Assembly: GCF_037975245.1 (NCBI RefSeq)
Contig: NC_092581.1
Location: 2,988,001-3,052,000 of the forward strand
Source: Apostichopus japonicus
Lineage: Eukaryota; Echinodermata; Holothuroidea; Aspidochirotida; Stichopodidae
DNA length: 64,000 nucleotides
Direction of reading: 5' to 3'
Shown: one piece after another, positions 49,201 through 61,200 of the stretch
How the letters are laid out: every line of letters begins with the position of its first letter
How positions within the stretch are numbered: position 1 is the stretch's first letter
Translations under genes and position numbers: made by a program
The notes under the pieces: model-generated
Told to the model about the DNA's origin: nothing
The model's database searches: none
Seen by the model: only the letters and a program-made list of their open reading frames with translations

Positions 49201-52200
49201 TATAAAAACAATTTGTAAACATTTATAAAATGCGCCCCCCCACCCTCCCCCCCTGCTAAGCCCATTCCTTCCGGGTGGTTGCCTTATTTCCTAAAAGACA
49301 TACTTAAGGCCTAAAAGACATACTTAGGGCAAAAAATACATACTTAGGGCAAAAAGAGATGCATGAATACTAAACCAAAGCTATGTGTCGCGAGATATGT
49401 GAAACGCACCGTAACTAACGGTAACCCCCCCCCCCCGTGATTTCAAAAGAAACTGAGAAAAACACTCACCGTGACGATGAAAGTCAATACTAGGAAGATG
49501 AACCTGAACCATATCTCCATATTCGAGAAGATCGGATTGTAAGATCTAAACTGTATGCAAACAAGAAAGACAAAACAAAAGTGGTATGAAAGATGGCGGC
49601 GGACAGGGCTATTTCAGCTTCATTTTAAGTTATTTATCGAGTTTATTTTACTTCTTGCTTGGGCATCTATACAAAATATTTCAGCTCAAAGATGCGCCAC
49701 ATCACTACTAGCATCTAGGTAAACTATCGTGTATTAAAACTCTGTGGGTTTGTCCAGAAATCTGCTTTCTGAGTAATATGTCCAGAAAGCCACTTTCTGA
49801 GAAACACACTTTCTGAGAAACACACACAAAGCCGCTTTCTGAGAATTATGTCCAGACTGCCGCTTTCTGAGAAATGCTCCCAGAAACCCGCTTTCTGAGA
49901 AATGCTCACAGAAACCCGCTTTCTGAGAAATGCGCCCAGAAAGCCGCTTCCTGATAAATACATACAGTGCACAAATGCCAGCAAGTTAAACATTCACAGG
50001 ATGATAAACGGAAGGGAAAACTTAAAAGATTGGTCTTTGCATTTTGCTAAACATTACAAACACTTTGAGGTTTATTGTGCCAGTGTCGATAGCAATTGTA
50101 TATCATTCTACATAGTTAGAAGATGATGCTTTAGTGAAAGAGACCATTAAAGTCTCCCCTTCAGTAGTAAAAATGAAACATTTTGTTCAAGGATAAATAT
50201 TAAAACTTTTGTTTTAGATAATAAACAGTGCATGAATAAAATCAAGGATGTCTGGTGACATTTGGAAAGAAGCTTTTAACGTAAAGCAATCGATCGACAT
50301 ACGATAAAACTTTTCAACCGTAGAAATAAGTTATGTTCGCAATTGACAGTGGTAGAGCCGTTGAAAGGATTGAAAAAAGAAAAGAAAAGCCTTATGGCCT
50401 GCTGAGTAGATCAACAAGAATGGAAAATGATTAATGAACTCCAGAGAGCAGGTACTTCCATTTCATTCACGAAAGCAGCTGGTATATTTGTTGTGAATGG
50501 GATCCTTGCATTTCTCGGAGTGTTTACTCGAAAACCACAAAAATGAGACCAGAGGAGTAAGCAAAAATGATGGAGTTTGAACTAAGCTTGGGGATTTACA
50601 TCACTTTTATTGACAAAAAATGTACAGATGTCTTTAACAAGTGTACATAAACCAGTCTTGCTAATGATTATTCATGATTTGGGAGTGGTCAAACTACCCT
50701 ACCATCATCGGCAAAGGATTGAGGACCTCAAACTCGGAATCAGAAATTGCCATCAGGCCACAAATGCGAGGCAAAATGACAAATCAATGGCAATCGCTGA
50801 TTCTATGGGTCAGATGAGACCCCCGATTCTGTGCGATATGATTGACATTACAGGTTGAAGCACATCCAGGTCAATTTCTTATCCAGAATTTGTTCGTTTA
50901 CTCAACAACGCATATTTATCTTTGGTTGATATGAGATCAAAACAGAACAAAAGGGCAAAGATAAACAAGACCCTGAAGTGTGTAATTTTGCAATGACAAA
51001 GTATACAAAAGCACACCTACACTGTTAAGGGACCATCCTACCTAATCAATATATCATTTTCTATTGTACAATATCATATACACGAAATGGCTCAAATGCT
51101 ATTACAATGACCAGTCCTACAGCCTGGATCTGCCATTTATCCTCATATTTATAAAACAACGAGAAGCCATCTGAAAAGTTTCCCATATTCTTTTTCTAAT
51201 CTCTAATAACTACCAGCTTTTGTATATTGTCCTCTTACAGTACTCTGTCCATTTTATGGTATAATACCCCATTTTAAAGTGTAACCCCATATTATACAGT
51301 AGTAAAACACTCGATTGTATGGTATAACACTCGATTTTATGGTATAACACCCCATTTTATGGTATAATACCTCATTTTATGGTATAATACCCCATTTTAT
51401 AGTTTAATAACCCCATTTATAGTATAATACCCCATTTTATGGTATAATACCCCATTTTATGGTATTATACCCCATTTTATGGTATGATACCCCATTTTAT
51501 AGTAATATACCCCATTTTATAGTATAACATCCCATTTTACAGTATAATATCCCATTTATGGTATAATAATACATTTTAAAGTATAATACCCCATTTTATG
51601 GTATAATACCCCATTTTATGGTATAATACCCCATTTTTGGTATGATACCCCATTTTACAGTATAATACCCCCCCCCCCTTATTTTATGGTATAATACCCC
51701 ATTTTATGGTATCTTTAATATTTTGCATAAACACACACACATATTAACTACCAATGATCGAACTTCCAAAATTTTTGCTTCATCTTTTCTATCCACTACC
51801 ACAAATTCAATTGTCCCTTTAATGTATTCCAATACCAGTTTACCCACCATTGTCATTTTCCTATTGTCCCTTTTGTTCTGTCACAATTCCCAATTGTTCT
51901 TTTGTCTATTGTGTCCTTAATCTTCTCCAAACCTCATTCACTTCCAGCTGTGCTTATATTGTTTTATCGTCTCTTCATCTTTACCAATCCTTAATGACTA
52001 CCAGCACTGTCTTTGTCTCTCCTGCATTGTTTATCTCTTCTAATCCCTATTTTAAGCATTATCATTATTACATTGTTTCTTGTTAATCCTACACTGAATA
52101 TATACAAAATCCCAACATTAAACCTCACAAAAACTAAATGACTAATAAACATGTTTTATCACTCAACAAATCATTCACTTCGACATGTTATCATTTCTCT

Positions 52201-55200
52201 TTCTACTTTTAACCAGTTTACAAATTTCTCCAGTAAGAGAGTCCTCTCTTATCTCGACAATTCCAGATAACTCCATATGCTGGTGGATACGAATGCGTCC
52301 CTCGGTAATGTACTATTACATTGCACTATACGCTTCAAAGGTAAACATTACATTATGATCTGTAAGCAAAATAAAAAGGCACTTACGCAAAACGAAATTG
52401 AATCGGCTGGATTATTCTCGAGTCCTGCGAGCGTAATAACAAAATGGTATTTGGCATACTCAAGGACCCCGACGTGAGCCAGGAGAATTGGCTGACAGCC
52501 ACTCTTCTGAAGTTGCAAATTTCCCAAGGAAGAAGATGAAAGAAAAAGAGAGGAAAAAAATGATTCATCCATCTAGAGGTTATATTCAAAACAACTTTCA
52601 TTTCATCAGCTGTCACAAAAAATATAAATAAATAAAAAAAATCATAAACAGCGCAGGAAATAGAGAATTTGATTACTTTCTATTCATAAACTGGATACTG
52701 AACCCACACGTCACATGGTTTAGTGTTTTAATAATAATGAATTTTATCCAGTTGGAGAAGGAGGCTACCAAAATGTAATTTCCTTTACAAAGGAGTTGGT
52801 GATTATCTTGATAAAAGATGTCGATAAACTCTGACGTAAAAGAGACAAATGGTGTGGGTGTGTGTGACGAGGCCAAGACTTTATAACGAGTAATTAGTCA
52901 GATTCATGACCAAAAAATGTTGCTATGGAGATATGATACTTTCTCACAGAACACCCACATAATATTTATAAATTTCAATGTCCAAGCATAGGAGAGTCAA
53001 GGCCTAATCCACCTCTGTAATTTATGTTTCAGCAACATGCCCATCTTCAGAAGCAGAAAATTGTTACTACTAAATCATGCATACACACAGAAGTAATTAT
53101 TCTTTATAACCTTGGTATTCAAAAAGTTTTGGCTTGGAGACCCCAAGGTCCACCTTGAACATCACCATGGCAACTCTCCAGTGGCAAATGTTGTGGCTGG
53201 AGAAGCAGTAAACAAGGGTGAAGGTCCCCCTCCCCTTTGAGAATTAATTTACAAGATTAAGGGTGCTTAGTTGCAAAATGGTCTTAATATTTTGCAAGTT
53301 TTTTTATCCCTTCCCAGTCCCCCTCCCCCTGTACCCTCCAATCCATTCCCACCCCACCCCCCAACTTTCCATACCTTAACTAATGCTTCCTACAGAATAC
53401 ACCGCTCAGATGTCAGCCTTCTTACCTCCTATTTTATCAAATCAAGAATTCTCTCATATTGTTATCAATTTGGTGATGACCAATAACCTCATTCAGTGAG
53501 CAAACATTTTCTATAATATTTTTTTGTTCCAACATTCCACGAATTGCTTGGGACACAATTTTTTTATGTTTTGTGACAGTTGCCTACATAGAAATGTGTC
53601 AAGAATGTTATTGCGACTGTACTGCCGAGCCACCTGCCGATTATTGAAGTCCTTCACCGTCTGACGACATACAAGGCCATGCGTGTACCAGAGCTTGGAT
53701 TAAAATACACAGTAGCCCAATAATCACTGCATTCTGTGGCACTGAAAAATGCTTCCTACAATAGTCCTTGTGAAAGGCAACCAACAAAAGAGGCTAATTA
53801 ATCACAGGTTACATATTATCTAAAATCAAAAACAAACAGCTCTTACACAAAGTTGGAATAAGGCTGTTTTATAATTCTATATGTTCGGACTCCTCGTCAA
53901 GTTTTAACCTACTGTATCACACATGTTTTACGGAAAGAGGTTTATACCAAAGCACGAGACTACTGCTTTAAAACGTCTGTTACTGAGATGTTCCAGCAGA
54001 TACCATGTATGTAAGATTTATCCGTAGTTAATGAGTGCAAATGTTGTGCGAAGACAGGGTAGGTGAGAAATGAAAACAAATCACGACGAAATGAAATCTC
54101 TTTTTTACAACGTTCCCATAGATTCTAAGTTGCGTACTTCTTTCATTCCAAGTTGAGGGGACGGGGGTGGGGGAAGGTGGGGAGGGGTGGTAGAGGTAGG
54201 TGGGGGAGGGGGGTGTTCTCTTACCTTAGAGCAAATCAGAGACCTGTCATGGTTGTATTCTTGCTGGCCGACCTTTTCCACACTGGCATCATCTTTCGCA
54301 CCACGGATCGATACCGTCACTGCCAGATCACTCTGAAATTTGTCTTTTTTATCTTTGGGATAAAGCAAGGAATTCAAAAAGGTGTTACCCGATAAAACTG
54401 CCCCAAAATTAGAGAGACTAACGATTGAATCTCTAAGCAAACAAATGAAATCCCAAACACATACACAGAAATATATATATCTATATATCTATCTATATAT
54501 ATATATATTGTAACGTCCAACCCATACATAGTCAATTTGGATCATGTCTAAAAGATTTCACTTTTTTGACCTAAATATATTTCCAACTGAAAATGTCAAG
54601 TTTTTTTTACTTGGAACCTTGGAATCTTTTCTCCACTTTTTCCTCACTAGCTTTAATAATTGAACGTTGCAGCCTTGACTGTGATTGGTTCACACCTCAA
54701 AGACGCAATTTTGAATGTTTATTTCAATTAATAGCAATAATAATTAAACTGCTCACGTCCGAACTGAATTCTCAATTAAACGCAGCTGCCTGGGTTTTCG
54801 TTTTCAGAATTTTGCCGTAGACAATTAAGTGGCAGACTCACTCACAGCTGTATACATTGTACATGGTATGTCTGTCCTGATCAAATGTTCAGACTTTTAT
54901 CAAACAATGTCTAAAGTTTCTCTCCTTTATCTACTACATATATTAACCTTCTTTTCTCTCCCCCCCCCCCTTTTTGGTGTTCATTTCCCTATCTTTTCTA
55001 ATTCTTTTTCTCATTTTTATATGACTAAATGGCCTTCATAATTCCCTACAGTTACGGTAAGATTCCTCTATTTTTTTTCTCTGCATTTTTACCCACATTT
55101 GAAGAAACTGATAGCTCCATTTCCATGTAAAATTCTATTTAATGTAAAGAAAAGGTTGCATCAGGTATGGAGAACCAAATATAAGGTAAATTATTCTATG

Positions 55201-58200
55201 TACTACATTTAGTTTCTTTCTTTGATGATAGCATTAATGCACAGTGTAAAAATACAGTAATATATCAAATTGTACATGACCCACCCATTTTGGGAAACAA
55301 CATTTCAATCTTTTGGTTGAACCAGGGGAGGGGTAGGTATCTTTGGATGGTGGAAGGAAGGTCCTACTGCCTACTACTGTACCCATTTCCTTCAAAGAAG
55401 ATACCAAACAAGACCTATACAATTTTGTTCATGACATCCTGACATAGGGTTCACAATAAAATGGGATTAAGGAATGACTATTGGGATTAAAGGGACTAAT
55501 GAGATTAAGGACTGATTTTAATGTGCTACAAGAAAGGACCATAGCCAGCCAGTGTACTCAACCATGTACTTATACATTCACATATTGAAAAATAATGCTA
55601 GAAGGTCTAATTCTCCCCCCCCCCCTCCTCTCAAAACTGAATGGTAGAGTGGTTAGGAGTGAGTGGGGGCAGAAGTGGGGGCACAGCGCCTATCTGAGTC
55701 ATGTAGTTAAGGTACAGTAGATAGGAAGGTACGTATGTGGAAGGATGGTGTAAGAGAGGAGAGAAGTGAAATACCGTTGGAAGTACTTACAATCTGTGGA
55801 ATTTATTACTGCTGTCAGCCATAACGACCGGTTAAATTTATTTAAGGTGGGAGACTCCAAAGAAAAAGAGTCATTCTGGAATGTGAAAGGAAACAGAAAA
55901 AACTTTAACATGAATTGGAATACACTGCAAATACATTTATACAGTAATATTAAACAGCCAAAGACAATAAAAAGTGTGGGGAAATAGCTTGGTACATGTA
56001 TACCAAGCTCTTGTCTACAGGGAAGCTTGGTGGAGGGAAGGGGGTAGCTGGGGGGGGGAGTAGGTTGAGGATGGTGGGGTGGGAGGAAAGGTTACCTTGG
56101 AAGGATGAAGCTTGGTGGAGAGAAGGGTAGCTTGGGACAAGGAGGCTGAGGATGGCTGAGTGGGAAGGAAGGTTAACCTGGCAGGGTCAAGTGAAACTTG
56201 GTAGAGAGAAGGGTACAGCAGCTTGGGGGGGGGGAGAGGTTGAGGATGACTGAGGGGGAGGGAAGGTTAGCTTGGTAGGGTCAAGTGAAGCTTGGTGGAG
56301 AGAAGGGTAGCTTGGTAGAGTAATCGGTGGCTTGGTGGGAGGGAAGTGGACAGGAAGTGCCAGATTGGTTGACTAGCCTAGTTAAACAAAATGCAGGGAG
56401 TGGGGGGGGGGTAGAGGACAGAAAGGAGGGGATGAAGGATCATTTGAGCAAATGAATGAGGGCCTGAGATCTAATTACATTAAATTGGCAACTGTTTAGC
56501 AAGCTGTAGGGAGTAGATGAATTTATGGCATACTTAGATGGCTTACTGCTCGATTTACCATACAGACAAACAAACAAACAAGTTAACAGACAAAGAAACA
56601 ACCAACTGGCAGAAAAGTTCTGCTCAAGAAAACTGAAATTCATCTTAATAGAATCAAATATTCCATTTACACTACATCTGACTTCTCCACTCCTCCTTCC
56701 CGCCAAATAGCTTCAAACTAGAACTCTGGAAAATCCATTTCCTACACGAGCAGACTGAACATATTTCTTAATTTGCTCTTATTTTTCTTTTCTTATATTT
56801 TTTCTTGGTTTTGTTCAGTATTTCAAGAGGTATTTCTCCTGGCAATATTTTCCCTCCAATCCTGGCACCTCGATTATTTATGCACGTTTCCCGCACCAAC
56901 AGGAAATCGCAGCTCTACTACCGTATATATGGCCCAAATCCAACCACGAGGTGTTTACGTTACATTCAATCTATTTTCCCCCCTAAAAGCCAAACGAAGG
57001 CTGAAAAGACTCTTGAGTGACGCATTTTGATCTTTTGCATGAGCCCAGCAGAGATGGAATTTTGCAATCTCTACGTGATGTAAATCTATGTGGTAAAATA
57101 CATGCTATAAAGTTGATGGTGTTTATTTAGTACTTTTATGTTCTCAGCTGAACGTTTTTTTGTTTTCTCTTTTACTTTTTTTGAAGGAGGTTCTTGCTTT
57201 TCTTTGTTTCTTACAAGAGTCACAAAGTGTTATTTTTATTTTATAATTTTGTTGGTCTTCTTTAGGTTTGTTTTTAATTTTTGTTTTTGAGATCAATTAT
57301 CTGCTATATACTGTAAGTTTGTAAAAATCTACCACGCCACTCGAGCCACATCCCTCCCCCTTCCCCCCCCTATTTTTTAAAATCTTTTTTGATGAATAAT
57401 CAGCCTCAAAAATGTGAGAGTTTTTCTGACTATATTTCTGCTTATCAACTCAAAATAAATCTGATTTCCAAGTAAGTACTGAGATATATAATGAATGAAA
57501 CCCAGTTGATATTTTGATTTTCTATAGTGCAACCCTTTTTTTTTATAACTGAAGTAAGGAAAGCCATCAAAAATACTTTTAGGTCACCACATCCTTTAAG
57601 GCACAGGACAGCAAAAGTGCCATAGTTGATAGGAGACAGGTAAGTGATAAAATTACGGTGCATTTTAAAGCAATATTAAAGAGTGAGACTGAAGGTCTCT
57701 AGGCCATTACCAAATTATCTCTCTTTTCTTTCTCTTTTGATGGATATTTCTGATCATTTGAGAAGACGAGGAAGTTGTTCCTCCTAACGAGGGAAATTTT
57801 TACTTACGGTATTGGCGTTACTTCGTACTGTTGAAAAGGACACATCTATACTTGGACCTGTCATAGAGGAAGAAAAAATAAATTGAGAAAATATCATTAA
57901 AGCCTGCTAAAAGCATGTCACCAAAACTGACAGGTTTGGGTAATTCATGGAAACAGTTGATACAGAACCCCTGTCTATCCACTATGGCTCGTTCAGCACA
58001 TTCTTACTACTGTACATTATTCCTACTGTATACTGTAGCAACTTTGTAACAATTGGCACTGCACCTTCATCAGCCCTACCGCTAATCTAGCTAACAATTC
58101 CCTCTCGTATTAAGGTTTGCAGATATAGTTGACAGGAATAATTGCATGTTTAGAATGGAGACAGGTATTAGAGTGAAGTGAAATGAAAGCTATCACTCCA

Positions 58201-61200
58201 CCTCTCCACACATGACATCCTTGAATGGTTTTCATTTGCGTTGAGCATAGAGGGAGCAAAGAGGGCGCATAGAGGGCCCATAGAGGGAGCATAGAGGGTG
58301 TTAAGATGTTACCAGTTCACTCTAGACAGCGAGAGTGCTGAGATTGTGAGGATACAGGTAAGCGACGCACAAAGTAAAATATCTTATTCTCTCCCGCAAG
58401 CTGCGATAGTTTCCACCCACGTTGACATGTGCACACTGGAAGAAAGGGGGGGGGGGTTGGAGGGAGGTGTATAATATAGTTTTGCATACCTTGTCAATTA
58501 AAGATTATGAATTTTTCTTTCAAATAGTGCAATTTCTAGCAATTTGGTTATTTTGTAGTTTGCACACCACCTTGCTACTACACAATATAATAGGTCTGAT
58601 TAAATTATGCTATTTGCACATATCCCATATTGAATACTTCATATATAGAGGAAGTCATGCCAATATTTCCATGAAAATGATTATATACTGACTGTGAGCA
58701 TAAATTTATTATATTCATTCAACTTCTGAAAGGTTATTATCAAAAATCAATCTCTGGTAAAAAATTAGGGCAGACATTTATAGTCTCCTCGACACCTTTC
58801 TGAAAAACTCATCTCAGGTCTGACTCATGCTTACAATATTGAATTACTGTACTTAGTGCAGTAGAGTGTGTGTGATATTTACTGCTGTTCTGAACGATGA
58901 TGGACGACAGAGAATTTAAAAACAAAATTCCCAAGAGATGAAGGAATAAACTTGCATGATAACATTCAACAATGGTCGAACTCCATTGTCTCACATGTTT
59001 GCATTGCATGCATCAATGAAAAACAACCTTTGCTCCCCGAACAGCATGGCACAGTTTACCATATTATACAGGGGAATGTAAAGTTACAACTTGTATGTCA
59101 CTTCCCCGAAACAGAATTCAAATATTCACGCTTAATGCGGACATCCCAAATTTACTGGTTTGGTTAATAATGAATGATGGCCAGTTACCTGTCTACTACA
59201 ACTGGTAACATTATTGCACTTCTTCCCCTGCTAAATCCTTACCCCCTAAATCCTTACCCCCCCTCACCCCTGGGTCAACACCCACTTTCCAATCCACAGT
59301 ACCATTCCGAAGCTTATAACTTGACTGATTTCAGCTGACATTTTTGACCTACAGTACTTTAAATCCTTGACTGTGTTTACAATGTAACAAACCCCTGCCA
59401 TACAAATATGAGAGTACTTTTATTGTTGCTATTAGCAACTCAAGTTGAAAGCAGATGATACAGACCTAACATTGTTTTTACACTTCTAAATACAGCATTT
59501 ACCTCAGTATGATAGACTTTATTGCACAAAAGACTAGGATGGAGTTTATTACCACTTTCGATGAAGTTATTTTTATTGTCAACAATGTCCAGTAAAGGAG
59601 AATTTCCAGCTGAATGATTACACTAATACACTATATTGGCCTCGAAGAAAATACAATATATCATTACAGTACAGCACTATACATAAACTGCTGCCTGAAA
59701 ATTAACCTATTTCACCAAATTGACAGTTGAGATATATATTTATGTACATCTGAAAACTAGGAATTGCCTTTTAGAAAACCCACTGCAAAATTTGTGTGCT
59801 TTCCCTAACAGACGACCTATTTACGATATGCTGCATGTAATACGTATCATGTTTGTCAAGGTACGCTTTAGTAAACAAAGCTATTATTTTCCACGTTAAT
59901 TATTGAAATAACTTTGAAAAATAAATAATTGGATCCACATACACTGTAAACACCTGTCTTGTGATGACACAAACAAGCTATGACATTTATTTTAACTGGT
60001 TAAATTGGTGCTAGGGTCGATAACCAGGCAGCCAAGCATTACAATCCAGATCATGTCAAAATTGGCTTGAGAATCCTATACCCTCCTACAGCAGCATTGC
60101 TCAGTCTACAGTATGTGTACATTTAAGTACGGTACTGTATATATAGAGTAACATATATTGGTTCTCACTGGCCCTTTCATCCATCCAATGTTCCATTTAT
60201 TGGCCTACATGGAAAATTAATTGAGGACCCCCCCCCCCCCCGGTATACATGTTGACACAGTATATTTAAGACCTATAAGTCTAAACACTGCACATCATTC
60301 CAGACTTGTTGTTTGTTATCTGTTATATAAATAAATTTATCAATTGTGCAAAAACCCTGTGTAGTCATTTCAACACTCTAAATACCTCTCTGAAAAATAA
60401 TTTAACCCAATAACAATACACGTAACCAGTATTTGGGAAGTTCTCAGGAGACAACAAATTTTGTGCCAGTTTTCTGAAATGTAGACCCGAAATATGTAAA
60501 TGGAAACTTCAGTTTTCCCATCGATCAAATTGGTCTACATTGCGAGTCTTAATCAGTCCTTGTAATGCTATCACCACTGCGCTATAATTATTACTAAAAC
60601 CATATATGTACAGTGATATAAACAAATACATACATGTATGTTCCCATACCCCACCCACTGTGTTGTTATTAACTTTCATACATGCATCAATACTGACAAA
60701 GCTGAATAAATTTACATTTTTTTCCTTTTTCCTCAACATCTACAGCAAACAAATCTGATATTGAAATAAGCTTAAACACCTGTTATCGCCACAATGCCCT
60801 TAGTCTCGACGATCAATATAGTTTTCCCAGTGTGAGTGTTTAAAATCCCTCGAAAACGAATACTCTGGGAGCGAGTCATGCCGCAAATTGTGATTTAATT
60901 AGTACATTGATGCAGAGATTTAGGATACCTGATAGTGAAGGCTACTGTATATATTTTGTGAACATTGTAGAGAAAGTTGTTACTAATAATACATATATGT
61001 ATGTACAGTACATACCAGTACATGTGTGCAACAGGATTTGCCAGTGTTTTTTCGATCTGTGGTGCAACCGGGCAAATTGGGTTAAAAAAATATGTCGAAT
61101 ACGATTTTGATGTTTATTTTACAACAATTGACCTTGTAATATGGGTTGGCATTGCGTGGGTTCGCAATTTGTTGCAATTGGTGTCTCTTTAATTGCTGAC

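Noticed and set aside
49724-49993. Repetitive 89-codon ORF resembling a repeat protein
   Set aside because: Translation of a 28-bp minisatellite; period shifts and no start context.
54329-54352. TTTCAG acceptor for the TMEM181 exon at 54225
   Set aside because: With the preceding T it makes a TAG stop; the upstream CCCAAAG site keeps frame and conserved sequence.
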